From NCBI GenBank assembly GCA_964635545.1, contig CAZWOA010000003.1, forward strand, positions 14,095-78,094: a stretch of DNA of 64,000 nucleotides, written 5' to 3'. Below are positions 9,554-19,328 of the stretch, piece by piece. The position numbers were made by a program, and so were the translations under genes. Every line of letters starts with the position of its first letter. Position 1 is the stretch's first letter. This DNA is from JAGPIS01 sp964635545. GTDB taxonomy: Bacteria; Bacteroidota; Bacteroidia; Bacteroidales; Marinilabiliaceae. The notes under the pieces were generated by a model. That model saw nothing but the letters and a program-made list of their open reading frames with translations. It had not been told where the DNA came from and did no database searches.

Positions 9554-10801
9554 TCACTTATTAATTTTTTTTAGAGCCTTTTTAAGGTCCACAACCTTAT
9601 GATTTTCAATCGCTATAATCTCTGCTAAGGGATAAAATTGTTTTATTTGCTCCTTAATTTTATAAACGTCGGCATAACTCATCGACTCACCTGTAATGTG
9701 AAGATAATTTTTACCATCATAAAATTCAGTAACATAATATTTATCGGCAATAGCTGATTTATCAAAGTTACCCGGCGTATTATTTGTTGCCACTTTAACC
9801 CAAAATCTTATGGTTTCGTGGGTTAGTGAGGCATCGTAATAGTTCTTTTTACCAAAATCGAACGCCGAGAAGCTCACATATCTTTTTGGATTATATCTGA
9901 TATCCACCAGCAAACGGTTAAGATTGGCTGAGGCCTCGGATAGGGATTTATACATCGCTTTATCGTTGATTAGCATTCCCAGCGAGCCATCAGCATCATT
10001 TATGCTTCTCATCATAGTGTCGGCCTGTTGAATGGTTGTTTTCAATGAAGCCAGTGCTTCTCCCACACCTGCATTTTTCATTTCGGAGGTAATAATTGCC
10101 ATCGAGCTCATGGTAGAGTCAAGGTTTTGTCCTTGGCGAGCAAGCATTTCAAGAATAGAATCGATGCGTTGCGTGGTTTGCTTAAAGGCACCATTTTCAC
10201 CGGTATAATTGCTTAAATTAGCTGTAAGAGCCTCCATATTTCTCATCGATTGCGAAAAAGCTGCTATAGCATTATTTAGGTTTTCCACATTATCTTCCCT
10301 AAATAGAACACCCACCTGGGCAAGTACTGTATCAAAACGACTTATAAGCTTCTCAGTCTTATCCTTCAGCGGCAGTACATTGGTGCTCAATTGGTCGGCC
10401 AAATCGGCCATTATTGATGTTGAAAGTGTATCATAAGGTTGCAAAAAGCTGCTACTGGAGCCTTTAATAAACTGCACACCTTTACTTCCCAGCAAGTCGA
10501 GACTATAGATTTGAGCCACCGAGTTACTTGGCAGGCTCAGCTCTTTATTGAGTGCAAAAGTTACAATAAAACGGTCGCCTTCCCTCTGGTCGATATTAAT
10601 ATCGCGCACGGTTCCTATTTTAAAACCATGATAATAGATTGGACTGGCATCTGTAAGTCCGTCAACTTTAGAGAAAACACCATAATATATATTGCCTCTA
10701 AAGAAAATATCTCTACCCTTTAGAAAGTTTAATCCCCAAATAAGCAGAATAAACGTAATCAACACGAATGCCCCTATCTTTACCTCTTTTTTTATCTTCA
10801 T
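9554..10801 (-). CDS. MlaD/MCE domain protein
   Basis: 415 aa. An N-terminal membrane anchor (IGAFVLITFILLIWGLNFL, residues about 9-27) is followed directly by an MCE domain (YYGVFSKVDGLTDASPIYYHGFKIGTV type), then a long helical region with repeated heptad-like stretches. This is the architecture of the periplasmic lipid-binding component of Mla-type ABC lipid transporters. The permease and ATPase genes are not next to it. It starts 19 bp after the amidase gene and is likely its operon partner. Transport of phospholipids or other lipids between the membranes is inferred from the family. Confidence 0.85.
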   Translation of the reverse strand: MKIKKEVKIGAFVLITFILLIWGLNFLKGRDIFFRGNIYYGVFSKVDGLTDASPIYYHGFKIGTVRDINIDQREGDRFIVTFALNKELSLPSNSVAQIYSLDLLGSKGVQFIKGSSSSFLQPYDTLSTSIMADLADQLSTNVLPLKDKTEKLISRFDTVLAQVGVLFREDNVENLNNAIAAFSQSMRNMEALTANLSNYTGENGAFKQTTQRIDSILEMLARQGQNLDSTMSSMAIITSEMKNAGVGEALASLKTTIQQADTMMRSINDADGSLGMLINDKAMYKSLSEASANLNRLLVDIRYNPKRYVSFSAFDFGKKNYYDASLTHETIRFWVKVATNNTPGNFDKSAIADKYYVTEFYDGKNYLHITGESMSYADVYKIKEQIKQFYPLAEIIAIENHKVVDLKKALKKINK

Positions 10802-10820
10802 GACCTAAATATTATATCAT

Positions 10821-11918
10821 TTATTTTGCCTCCAACTGGCGTGCCTGTTGAAGTGTAATTCGTTTATCGTTATGGAATATCACCACAAAGCAGTCGGCAA
10901 TATCGGTTTTTATTTTTTTCTGAAGTTTCACAATCTCATCATATGATGTTGAACTGCCAACTGTATATTTATAAAGTTTGCCATCCATATAGTATGTGGC
11001 TTCAGGGTATTTTGCAAGCACTCCTTTCCCGGCCGCCAATTTTGTATTAGTTGATGCAATTTGTACTTTATACACCACGGCAGGTTTTACCTCTTTCCCA
11101 GGTGTAACAGCAACCGGCTTACCGTTGTCATCTTTTTTAACGATGTTACTTTGAGCATCAAACAATACTTTATACTCGGCAAAAGCTTCGTAAAGTCCTT
11201 GTGCCAGTTTATTTTGTCCTGCTGATGATGCCAGAAACTTCTCCTCTTCGGCATTGGTTAGAAAGCCCAATTCAACTAGGATACTCGGTGCAGCCGTTTG
11301 GTGAAGTACAAGAAAACCGGCCTCTTTCACTCCTCGATTGTTACGATATGCCGTAGAATGAAACTTCTCCTGTATTTTTGATGCAATATCTATGCTTTGA
11401 TCTCGATGACGCCCTTGCAACATCTCGAATATAATATACGACTCAGCCGATTCGGGGTCAAACCCTTCATATTTGGCAGCATAATCATCCTCAAGAAGAA
11501 TAACCGAGTTCTCTTTCTTTGCCACTTCTAAGTTATCCTGATTACGGTGAAGACCCAAAATAAACGTCTCGGCCCCATTAATGCGTGATGAACTTATGGA
11601 GTTGGCATGAATTGATACAAAAAGATTGGCTTTATTCTTATTGGCAATGGCGGCTCGTTTATCCAACGGCACAAACACATCCGAGCTTCGCGTATAAACA
11701 ACTTTTACATCCGGCATATTCTCCTTTATAAGATTACCAAATTTAAGAGCTACGCTAAGAACCACATCCTTCTCCTTAACAATTTTACCCAATGCACCAG
11801 GGTCTTTACCTCCATGTCCGGCATCAATAACAATTGTTTTAAATTGAAGATCATCCTGTGCATGGCAAATGTTTGCCACCGTTAAAAACAAAATTATAGT
11901 TAAGATATATCTTATCAT
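10821..11918 (-). CDS. N-acetylmuramoyl-L-alanine amidase (Amidase_3)
   Basis: 365 aa with an N-terminal signal peptide ending near ICHAQ (residue about 21). The Amidase_3 zinc and catalytic motifs are present: VIDAGHGGKDPGA (zinc His and nearby Glu region), FVSIHANS and ILVELGFLTN (catalytic Glu). The C-terminal 90 residues, from about VVYKVQIAST to the end, look like a SPOR-type peptidoglycan-binding domain. The enzyme cleaves the amide between MurNAc and the peptide stem in the periplasm, usually during cell separation. It lies divergent from the LptD-like gene and upstream of the MCE gene, making an envelope cluster. Confidence 0.92.
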   Translation of the reverse strand: MIRYILTIILFLTVANICHAQDDLQFKTIVIDAGHGGKDPGALGKIVKEKDVVLSVALKFGNLIKENMPDVKVVYTRSSDVFVPLDKRAAIANKNKANLFVSIHANSISSSRINGAETFILGLHRNQDNLEVAKKENSVILLEDDYAAKYEGFDPESAESYIIFEMLQGRHRDQSIDIASKIQEKFHSTAYRNNRGVKEAGFLVLHQTAAPSILVELGFLTNAEEEKFLASSAGQNKLAQGLYEAFAEYKVLFDAQSNIVKKDDNGKPVAVTPGKEVKPAVVYKVQIASTNTKLAAGKGVLAKYPEATYYMDGKLYKYTVGSSTSYDEIVKLQKKIKTDIADCFVVIFHNDKRITLQQARQLEAK

Positions 11919-12134
11919 CTCAATAATCGCTTATTTATTCCATAGATTTATAAAGAAAATCAAAATAGTTGTATTTTGCCGGTAAAAATAACAATTATAT
12001 TTGAGCCGTTAATAGAGAGAAGTGGTCATATTTTAATCTATTATCCCACAAGTGTATATTTTTTACTTATTTTTGTCTGCATCTTTACACAAATAGAGTT
12101 GGAAAAAGAACATTATCACATATATAATATTTTT

Positions 12135-14816
12135 ATGTCAAGATTCCTGAACATACTCGGATTCTGTCTATTACTATATTCAACACCCTCCTATTCGCAA
12201 GTTGCACAACTTACAACTGCCAATAGCCAGGACACAATCACCAATGACAACAACAGCATAAAAGGGAGTAAACCTTTCCTTGAAGCAGAGGTAAAATATA
12301 AGGCTAACGACTCTATTGCATCCAGTTTTGAGAGTCAGAGGATGTATCTATTTGGCAAAGCTGAGATAAAATATATGGATATTGAACTCACTGCCCATGT
12401 AATAGAGCTCGACCTCGACAGCACCATTGCCTTGGCATATGGATATATCGACTCCACCGGTGTAGAGCAGGATTTACCGGTATTTAAAGATAAAAGCGGG
12501 TCGTACACCATGCGTAGGATGAAGTATAACTTCGAGACAAAAAAAGCTATTATTGAACATATTGTAACCGAACAGGGTGAAGGATTTGTGGTAGGCCAGA
12601 AAGCTAAGCGTGTAAATGAAAACGAATATTTTATGCGCGATGCCAAATATACCACTTGCGATAACCACGACCACCCACACTTCTACCTCAATCTTACAAA
12701 GGCAAAAGTTATACCAGGCAAAAAAACAGTGACCGGACCGGCATACTTGGTCGTTGAGGATGTGAAATTACCGATTGTGGTACCATTCGCACTCATACCA
12801 AGTACAAAATCATATAGTTCGGGTATTATAATGCCATCCTATGGTGACGAGAGCACACGCGGCTTTTTTCTTAGTGAGGGAGGCTACTATTTTGCTATGA
12901 ACGAATATTTTGATCTTCGCTTAACTGGCGATATTTACACTAACGGATCGTGGGGAAGTCACGTAGCTACCACCTATAAAAACAGATACAAATATAGCGG
13001 TAGATTTAGCTCCGACTTAATTACCAACGTAACATCAGAAAAAGATTTACCCGACTACGCCAAGAGTAAAGACTTCTCGGTGAGATGGAACCACACTCAG
13101 GATAGTAAAGCCAATCCTTATCAATCATTTTCGGCCAGTGTAAACTTCTCTACTAGTTCGTATGATAGAAACAACGTTGGGAGCATTATCAACCCCATAG
13201 ATTTATCTACCAACCAAAAGAGTTCGAGTATTTCATACAGTAAACGATGGCCAACCGGTCCGTTCAACTTCTCTGCCAACTTACTACATTCGCAGAATAG
13301 CCGCGATACTTCTATAAGTTTAACTATTCCGGATTTAACTCTTACCATGAACCGCATCTATCCGTTAAAACGAAAAGAGGTTATAGGAAAAGAGAAATGG
13401 TATGAGAAAATAAGTTTCTCCTATTCGGGTAATACTAAAAACTATATTAACACAAAGGAAAAAGACCTTAGCATATCAGGTGAAAGCCTTTCAAAAGAGT
13501 GGAAAAACGGCATGAAACACTCAATTCCATTGAGTATGAACCTTAAGATGCTGAAATACTTCACATTGAGTCCGTCATTCAACTATACCGAACGATGGTA
13601 TCTAAGCAAAACAAGGCAGGAATGGGATGAAGATCAGCAAAAAATAGTGAAAAAAGATCCTGAAGCAGGTTTTAACCGTGTTTACGACTACTCGACCAGT
13701 GTAGGTACAAGCACCAAGATATACACCTTCTTTAAGCCTTCGAGAGCTATATTTGGTGATGGAATAGAGGCTATAAGACACGTGGCAACTCCCTCGGTAA
13801 GCCTATCCTATCGCCCCGATTTCAGCCAGGGACAATATGGCTTTTATGACTGGATTGAATATTTTAACGCAAAGACCAACGAAGTAGTTCGTTACGACTA
13901 TAGTTACTATGACGGCTATATTTATGGCACAGCGGGCAAAGGACGTTCAGGATCAATGTCGCTCAGCTTGGGTAATACCCTTGAAATGAAGGTTAAAAGT
14001 TCTAAAGACTCTACTGGATTCAAGAAAATAAGTATTCTGGAGAGTTTGAACTTCAGCTCTAGCTATAACTTTCTTGCCGACTCGCTGAAATGGAACATGA
14101 TAAACATGAGCGGCCGCACAAAAATATTTGGCACCAGCATCAGTTTTAACGCCACTTTCGATCCATATGGCGTAGATGTGAATAAAAATAACAGTCCGGT
14201 GAGGGTTAATAAATCGGCACTTCATCAAAACGGAAAACTACTTCGTCTCGAAGGAGCCAGTACCAGCTTCGGGTTTAACCTATCTCCCGAAACTTTCAAA
14301 CGAAAAGAGGATAGAAGTACAAATTCTAATAGTAACGACCCAAACAATAACGAGCCTGATGGCGACACTCCTTTGGGTGAGGGCGATTTACCCGGACGAC
14401 AAAACAGAAGTAATACCGGTCTGACCTCGGGTGAAGATGGATATGCCAAATTCTCGATGCCGTGGAGCCTCTCTTTCAATTACTCGCTTAGAGTTTCTAA
14501 GGGCAAATTTGACCCCGAACGTAAAGAATACAAATATGTGGTAGGCTCGGATGTTAACGTAACCGGAAACATATCTCTAACCCCCAAATGGAAGGTCTCA
14601 ATGTCATCGGGATATAGTTTTGATGAGAAAACAATTTCACAAACCAACTTCGGCATAACCCGTGATTTGCACTGTTGGAGTATGCGATTCAATGTGGTGC
14701 CGGTAGGTCGTTATAAATCATACTTCTTTAGTATCAACGTAAACTCGAGTATGCTTCAGGATTTGAAGTATGAGAAACGAAACAGTGCATATGGCAACTC
14801 TAGTTTCTATAGATAA
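12135..14816 (+). CDS. LptD-like outer-membrane LPS assembly protein
   Basis: I placed the start at 12135 (893 aa), where MSRFLNILGFCLLLYSTPSYSQ forms a clean signal peptide. The in-frame ATG at 11976 would add 53 residues rich in hydrophobic and aromatic residues with no signal character and would run into the divergent promoter. An OstA/LptA-like N-terminal domain follows (residues about 45-190: FGKAEIKYMDIELTAHVIE, then a TCDNHDHPHFYL segment), then a long beta-barrel rich in alternating aromatic/hydrophobic strands. It should insert lipopolysaccharide into the outer leaflet. A low-complexity SNSNDPNNNEPDGD loop lies near residue 735. A TATTTTTG -7-like box is at 12068-12075. Confidence 0.87.
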   Translation: MSRFLNILGFCLLLYSTPSYSQVAQLTTANSQDTITNDNNSIKGSKPFLEAEVKYKANDSIASSFESQRMYLFGKAEIKYMDIELTAHVIELDLDSTIALAYGYIDSTGVEQDLPVFKDKSGSYTMRRMKYNFETKKAIIEHIVTEQGEGFVVGQKAKRVNENEYFMRDAKYTTCDNHDHPHFYLNLTKAKVIPGKKTVTGPAYLVVEDVKLPIVVPFALIPSTKSYSSGIIMPSYGDESTRGFFLSEGGYYFAMNEYFDLRLTGDIYTNGSWGSHVATTYKNRYKYSGRFSSDLITNVTSEKDLPDYAKSKDFSVRWNHTQDSKANPYQSFSASVNFSTSSYDRNNVGSIINPIDLSTNQKSSSISYSKRWPTGPFNFSANLLHSQNSRDTSISLTIPDLTLTMNRIYPLKRKEVIGKEKWYEKISFSYSGNTKNYINTKEKDLSISGESLSKEWKNGMKHSIPLSMNLKMLKYFTLSPSFNYTERWYLSKTRQEWDEDQQKIVKKDPEAGFNRVYDYSTSVGTSTKIYTFFKPSRAIFGDGIEAIRHVATPSVSLSYRPDFSQGQYGFYDWIEYFNAKTNEVVRYDYSYYDGYIYGTAGKGRSGSMSLSLGNTLEMKVKSSKDSTGFKKISILESLNFSSSYNFLADSLKWNMINMSGRTKIFGTSISFNATFDPYGVDVNKNNSPVRVNKSALHQNGKLLRLEGASTSFGFNLSPETFKRKEDRSTNSNSNDPNNNEPDGDTPLGEGDLPGRQNRSNTGLTSGEDGYAKFSMPWSLSFNYSLRVSKGKFDPERKEYKYVVGSDVNVTGNISLTPKWKVSMSSGYSFDEKTISQTNFGITRDLHCWSMRFNVVPVGRYKSYFFSINVNSSMLQDLKYEKRNSAYGNSSFYR

Positions 14817-14857
14817 TAAATTATGAATGATAAATCAGTTAACTAAATATATAGATT

Positions 14858-15235
14858 ATGAAAAAAGTAATTGCAACAAAAGGCGCGCCTGCCGCTATAG
14901 GTCCCTACAGTCAGGCTGTTGAAGCTAACGGAACACTATTTATTTCTGGTCAGTTACCAGTAAACTCGGCCACAGGTAAAGTTGCCGAAGGTGGTATTGC
15001 AGAACAGACTCGCCAGTCACTGGAGAATATCAAAGCGATTCTTACTGAAGCCGGTTATACGCTGGATAATGTGGTAAAAACCACCTGTCTGCTTAGCGAC
15101 ATGGCCAATTTTAAAGCATTTAACGAGGTGTATGCACAATATTTTGTGAATGAAGCACCTGCAAGGGCTACGTTTGCTGTGCGCGAACTACCCTTAGGCG
15201 TTATGGTTGAGATAGAAGCTATTGCAGTGAAGTAA
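14858..15235 (+). CDS. ridA: RidA family reactive enamine/imine deaminase
   Basis: 125 aa, the standard size. RidA trimers hydrolyse 2-aminoacrylate and related reactive imines made by PLP enzymes. Seen: GPYSQAVEANGTLFISGQLP at residues 16-35, and the C-terminal RATFAVRELPLGVMVEIEAI containing the Arg that binds the carboxylate. It follows the LptD-like gene by 41 bp with its own ATG and ends before a bidirectional terminator. Confidence 0.95.
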   Translation: MKKVIATKGAPAAIGPYSQAVEANGTLFISGQLPVNSATGKVAEGGIAEQTRQSLENIKAILTEAGYTLDNVVKTTCLLSDMANFKAFNEVYAQYFVNEAPARATFAVRELPLGVMVEIEAIAVK

Positions 15236-15393
15236 AAAGAGTTACAGAGTCTATAGGTTCCAAAATCATGAAGCCGTTAATTAGAAGGAAGAGGATGGAA
15301 GGTGGAGGGCTTATATTGACCAGGCAACTTGTAGTGCTTGAGGCAAGTATCTAATTTTGCATTCTGTAGCCCTAATAGAAGTAGATAAATAGA

Positions 15394-15419
15394 AAAAGCC
15401 GATGTCCCCATCGGCTTTT
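15394..15419. terminator. Bidirectional hairpin terminator between ridA and rplI
   Basis: A perfect 11-bp stem AAAAGCCGATG / CATCGGCTTTT with a TCCC loop carries A-run and T-run flanks on both sides. It serves the convergent ridA (+) and rplI (-) transcripts. Confidence 0.85.
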
Positions 15420-15456
15420 ATGTTTGAAAAACGTAGTCCTGTTTGAAAATTGACTT

Positions 15457-15903
15457 TTACTCGGCTATCACTTCAAAAGTGATATCAACCTTCACCTCGC
15501 GGTGTAATTTAATGGTAGCGGTGTATGTACCAAGATCTTTCACTGAATCGTCTTTGATAGTGATGATCTTACGATCGATTTCGAAACCTTCTTTCTCAAG
15601 GGCTTCAGAGATCTGAATGGTATTAACCGAACCAAAAATTTTGCCTGTAGAACTTGCTTTGGCACCAATTGTTAGAGATTTACCCTCAAGTTTAGCAGCC
15701 AATTCGATGGCATCTTGTTTGATTTTCTCTTGTTTGTGTGCTTTCTGACGCTGGTTCTCGGCGTGTACCTTACGAGCCGACTCAGTAGCAAGGATTGCCA
15801 TTTTCTGAGGGATAAGGTAGTTACGGCCGAATCCGGCTTTCACGTTAACAATATCGTCCTTGTGGCCTAGTTTCGCCACATCTTCTAATAAAATTACTTC
15901 CAT
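15457..15903 (-). CDS. rplI: Ribosomal protein bL9
   Basis: 148 aa, standard length. The N-terminal domain MEVILLEDVAKLGHKDDIVNVKAGFGRNYLIPQ is diagnostic, followed by the long connecting helix and the C-terminal rRNA-binding domain. It is the last gene of rpsF-rpsR-rplI. Its ATG is preceded by GAGGAGGA at a spacing of 7-8 bases, a strong Shine-Dalgarno sequence that is uncommon among the genes in this window. Confidence 0.97.
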   Translation of the reverse strand: MEVILLEDVAKLGHKDDIVNVKAGFGRNYLIPQKMAILATESARKVHAENQRQKAHKQEKIKQDAIELAAKLEGKSLTIGAKASSTGKIFGSVNTIQISEALEKEGFEIDRKIITIKDDSVKDLGTYTATIKLHREVKVDITFEVIAE

Positions 15904-15922
15904 TTGTAAATCCTCCTCAGTT

Positions 15923-16192
15923 TTATTTCATTAAATCGGTTACATATGGCAGTAATGCCAAATGACGGGCTCTCTTAACTGCCTGGGCAACTTTACGTTG
16001 GAACTTCAATGAAGTACCTGTAAGGCGGCGTGGAAGAATTTTTCCTTGCTCGTTAAGAAACTTTTTCAAGAACTCAGGATCTTTATAATCCACATACTTG
16101 ATTTTGTTCTTTTTAAAACGGCAGTACTTTTTCTTCTTAATCTCTACCGATGGAGGCGTAAGGTATCTAATTTCTGATTGACTTTGTGACAT
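15923..16192 (-). CDS. rpsR: Ribosomal protein bS18
   Basis: 89 aa. The conserved core FLNEQGKILPRRLTGTSLKF and RAVKRARHLALLPYV-type tail are visible (here AVKRARHLALLPYV). It binds 16S rRNA as a heterodimer with S6, encoded 3 bp upstream, and is followed by rplI. Confidence 0.97.
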   Translation of the reverse strand: MSQSQSEIRYLTPPSVEIKKKKYCRFKKNKIKYVDYKDPEFLKKFLNEQGKILPRRLTGTSLKFQRKVAQAVKRARHLALLPYVTDLMK

Positions 16193-16195
16193 GGC

Positions 16196-16540
16196 TTATT
16201 TCTCCTCTTTTTTAGTTAAACTTCTTCTCTTTTCGCTGTACTGGGCGGCGTATTTCTCCAACTTGAAGGTCAAGAAACGGATAACGCGCTCGTCACGGCG
16301 ATAGTTCAACTCCAGCTTCTCAATGAAGCTTGGTTCTGCTTTGAACTCAACAAGTGTGTAAAAACCTGTCGATTTCTTCTGAATAGGATAAGCAAGCTTA
16401 CGAAGGCCCCAATTTTCTTCATTGATAATTTCGCCTCCGTTCTCCAAAATCAGATCTTTGAATTTCTGTACCGCTTCCTTCATCTGAATATCAGATAAAA
16501 CGGGAGTTAAGATGAAAACGGTTTCATACTGATTCAACAT
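16196..16540 (-). CDS. rpsF: Ribosomal protein bS6
   Basis: 114 aa. MLNQYETVFILTPVLSD, the ENWGLRKLAYPI segment and the C-terminal DERVIRFLTFKLEKYA match S6. It is first in the rpsF-rpsR-rplI operon and is preceded by a near-consensus Bacteroidetes promoter. The C-terminal tail (KRRSLTKKEEK) is short and basic. Confidence 0.97.
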   Translation of the reverse strand: MLNQYETVFILTPVLSDIQMKEAVQKFKDLILENGGEIINEENWGLRKLAYPIQKKSTGFYTLVEFKAEPSFIEKLELNYRRDERVIRFLTFKLEKYAAQYSEKRRSLTKKEEK

Positions 16541-16575
16541 ATTTCCTTAATTTTAAAGGGTTTTTAATCGAGGTG

Positions 16576-16609
16576 CAAATTTAGATTATTGTTTTGAAAT
16601 AAACAACAA
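16576..16609 (-). promoter_or_regulatory. Housekeeping promoter of rpsF-rpsR-rplI
   Basis: On the minus strand a TTG-type -33 element (within TTGTTG, complement of 16604-16609) lies 20 bases before TAAATTTG (complement of 16576-16583). The latter is a perfect match to the Bacteroidetes -7 consensus TAnnTTTG. The expected start point is about 30 bases upstream of the rpsF ATG. Confidence 0.65.
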
Positions 16610-16687
16610 GTAAGGGAGTTTTCAATGAATTATTGAAATTTTAAAGAAAAAACAACTCCCACGGATAACGCAGATAACACTAATCTT

Positions 16688-16768
16688 CTTAACTACCTTA
16701 ATGGTGAAAAATATATTTACAAATAAAAGCCAACGATTCCAAGTCTATAGACGATGGAAGGTTGGCTT
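16688..16768 (-). repeat. Composite dispersed repeat (24-bp block plus hairpin), inverted copy
   Basis: Bases 16688-16711 are the exact reverse complement of 24067-24090 (24 bp). Next to it, GCCAAC...GTTGGC with inner TTCCA...TGGAA forms a hairpin that resembles the GTCAACC-TTCCAT hairpin at about 23999-24037. Both parts occur in the same relative order, so these are two copies of one element in opposite orientation. Confidence 0.6.
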
Positions 16769-16815
16769 AATAACTTTCGTAACTCTAAACTATCACGAGT
16801 TAAAAGTTGGCTGTA

Positions 16816-17805
16816 TCAACGATGTCCCGAGAAGTGTTTCATGAACTGCACACGCTCAAAAACGTCGCTCTTATCATCCTTTTGGCGGGCCATGCATCCT
16901 TTAAAATCATTTAGCGAATTGTAGCCTTTAGATGCCATCCACTTCTCCATTTCTGAAAGCATGGTTGCGGCATATTCAGCACCGTTTTTATATAAAGCCG
17001 ATGTTACCTGCACGCATGATGCGCCGGCCATCAACATTTTTATAGCAGTTTCGGCACTATGCACACCCGATGATGCCGTTAGCGGGCACTCTACCTGCGA
17101 TGATAAAATTGAAGTCCAGCGAAGTGTATTAGAGAAATCATTTTCCGACGAATATACCGACCCAGATGTGAATTTACGGCTGTCGATATCGAAATCGAAA
17201 CCTGCAAAACGGTTAAACATAACAATTCCCTTCACACCAGTGGCCGACAGACGGCTGAAGAATGATGCTCCGGCAGCAAAATAAGGTGATACCTTTACCG
17301 CTACAGGAAGTGAGGTATGTTTTAGCACATTCTTAATGATATCGATATGCAAATCCTCAACTTTTGAGGCTGTAAGAGTTGGATTGCTACCCAGCATCAT
17401 AATATTTAGTTCGATACCGTCGGCACCCGCCTGCTCTATTTTATGGGCATAAGAGGCCCACTCGCCATTGGTGGTGCAATTGATACTTGCAATTACAGGT
17501 ATGTCAACCTGCGCTTTAGCATCGCGAATGAGCGCCGCATAGCGGTTAAGCACATCATGCTTTATTTCATAATCAAAATAATCGAAAAATTCGGCATTTC
17601 CTTTCATGTCGCTCATTTGAGCCTCCTGAATAAGTGCCGACTCCCTGATTATCTCCTCTTCAAACAACGACTTAAGCACCACAGCACCAACACCTGCATC
17701 AGCAAGTTTTTTTATTGATGCCGCATTTCCGGTTAATCCGGAGCTGCCCGCCACAATGGGATTCTTAATCTGAATGCCCATAAAAGTAGTATGTAGATTA
17801 ATCAT
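16816..17805 (-). CDS. Dihydroorotate dehydrogenase-like flavoprotein
   Basis: 329 aa TIM-barrel of the DHOD family. It shows the N-terminal GIQIKNPIVAGSSGLTGN, PVAVKVSPYF (Lys binding FMN), and TASSGVHSAETAIKMLMAGASCVQVTSAL, which holds the phosphate-binding part. The usual catalytic Ser/Cys region NCTTNGEWASYA differs from pyrD enzymes, so I do not call it pyrD. It starts 36 bp after the Nfn-type subunit genes on the same strand and is probably in their operon. The substrate is unknown. Family proteins are often annotated just as dihydroorotate dehydrogenase-like. Confidence 0.8.
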   Translation of the reverse strand: MINLHTTFMGIQIKNPIVAGSSGLTGNAASIKKLADAGVGAVVLKSLFEEEIIRESALIQEAQMSDMKGNAEFFDYFDYEIKHDVLNRYAALIRDAKAQVDIPVIASINCTTNGEWASYAHKIEQAGADGIELNIMMLGSNPTLTASKVEDLHIDIIKNVLKHTSLPVAVKVSPYFAAGASFFSRLSATGVKGIVMFNRFAGFDFDIDSRKFTSGSVYSSENDFSNTLRWTSILSSQVECPLTASSGVHSAETAIKMLMAGASCVQVTSALYKNGAEYAATMLSEMEKWMASKGYNSLNDFKGCMARQKDDKSDVFERVQFMKHFSGHR

Positions 17806-17840
17806 AACAATCGTTTTTACTTAATTTACAGTGTTACAAA

Positions 17841-19325
17841 TTATTGTGCATCACCGGTAGCAATCCACTTGTGCATCGATGCGGCAGCCTTACGTCCGTC
17901 GCCCATAGCCAATATAACAGTTGCTCCTCCCCTCACAATATCGCCTCCCGCAAAAATATCGGGAATTGAGCTTTGCAGGGTATCCTGATTAACCACAAGA
18001 GTTCCCCAACGGGTAGTGTTAAGTTCGGGTAGCGAACTGGGGATCAAAGGATTGGGCGACACACCCACACTCACAATTACAGTATCAACATCAATGATAG
18101 TCTCCGATCCTTCAATAACCACCGGGCTGCGACGGCCGCTGGCATCGGGCTCGCCGAGTTCCATTTTCTGAATTACCATCTGCTTAACGCATCCCTTTTC
18201 ATCGGCAATATACTCTATGGGGTTGCTAAGCATCATAAACTCAACCCCCTCTTCCTGGGCGTGTTTAATCTCCTCTACACGTGCAGGCATCTCCTCCAGC
18301 GAACGGCGGTAAATAATCATTGCACGGTCGGCACCCAGTCGTTTAGCTGTTCTCACCGAGTCCATGGCAGTATTTCCACCACCAATAACGGCCACATTTT
18401 TACCTTTCAACACAGGCGTATCATAACTTCCATCGGCGGCCTTCATCAGGTTCACGCGGGTAAGATATTCATTGGAACTGAGGATACCGATGCTATTTTC
18501 GCCCGGAATATTCATAAAACGAGGTAATCCGGCACCACTTCCCACAAAGAAGCCTTTGAAGCCCTCCTCGCGCAAATCCTCCACTGTTGCTGTACGTCCC
18601 ACAATGAAGTTAGTCTCAAACTTAACACCCATTTTTTGCAGCACGTCAATCTCCACATCCACTATTTCGTTGGGAAGACGGAATTCGGGGATACCATATT
18701 TAAGTACACCTCCAATTTCGTGAAGAGCCTCAAACACAGTAACATCATAGCCCAACTTGGCCATCTCACCGGCAAAAGTAAGACCGGCAGGTCCCGAACC
18801 TATGGCAGCCACCTTAGTTCCGTTGGCCGGAGCTATCTCGGGCACCGACATCTGACCCGATTCGCGCTCATAATCGGCAGCGAAACGCTCCAGATAGCCA
18901 ATGGCAACCGGTGTAGCATTCATTTTAACGGTATAAAAGCAGTTTGCCTCACACTGTTTCTCCTGTGGGCACACACGTCCGCACACGGCTGGCAGTGAGC
19001 TGGTTTCCTTCAAAGTGCGTGCAGCATCAAGGAAATCGCCCTTTTCTATATATTTAATGAACTTAGGTATATTAATCTCAACCGGACAGCCTGTTATGCA
19101 AGTGGGTGTTGGGCAGTCGATACAACGGCGCGCCTCATCCATAGCCTCTTGGATAGACAATCCGCAGTTTACCTCTACATTCGATTTTATCCTTACCTGT
19201 GGGTTCTCCTCCTTCATATGAACCCTTGTGAGCGAAGTGCGCTCTTTATTTTTCATGCTGTCGCGCAACTCCTTGCGCCATGTCTCGTCGCGCAATGATT
19301 TGAGTAAATTACTATCTACAGCCAT
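17841..19325 (-). CDS. NADPH-binding large subunit of Nfn/Sud-type oxidoreductase (GltD-like)
   Basis: 494 aa. The N-terminal ferredoxin-like region has two cysteine clusters (CIDCPTPTCITGCP and CGRVCPQEKQCEANC, residues about 70-135) for 4Fe-4S clusters. The FAD-binding GSGPAGLTFAGEMAKLGYD is near residue 177, and an NADP site GGGNTAMDSVRTAKRLGAD near 320. Such subunits pair with the FNR-like protein encoded immediately upstream (3-bp gap). The pair is either an electron-bifurcating NADH-dependent ferredoxin:NADP oxidoreductase (NfnAB) or sulfide dehydrogenase (SudAB). A glutamate synthase small chain is a weaker alternative because no gltB is present. Confidence 0.87.
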   Translation of the reverse strand: MAVDSNLLKSLRDETWRKELRDSMKNKERTSLTRVHMKEENPQVRIKSNVEVNCGLSIQEAMDEARRCIDCPTPTCITGCPVEINIPKFIKYIEKGDFLDAARTLKETSSLPAVCGRVCPQEKQCEANCFYTVKMNATPVAIGYLERFAADYERESGQMSVPEIAPANGTKVAAIGSGPAGLTFAGEMAKLGYDVTVFEALHEIGGVLKYGIPEFRLPNEIVDVEIDVLQKMGVKFETNFIVGRTATVEDLREEGFKGFFVGSGAGLPRFMNIPGENSIGILSSNEYLTRVNLMKAADGSYDTPVLKGKNVAVIGGGNTAMDSVRTAKRLGADRAMIIYRRSLEEMPARVEEIKHAQEEGVEFMMLSNPIEYIADEKGCVKQMVIQKMELGEPDASGRRSPVVIEGSETIIDVDTVIVSVGVSPNPLIPSSLPELNTTRWGTLVVNQDTLQSSIPDIFAGGDIVRGGATVILAMGDGRKAAASMHKWIATGDAQ

Positions 19326-19328
19326 ATT

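Noticed and set aside
11976..12134. Longer N-terminus of the LptD-like protein
   Set aside because: The in-frame extension has no signal-peptide character and lies in the divergent promoter region; the signal peptide begins at 12135.
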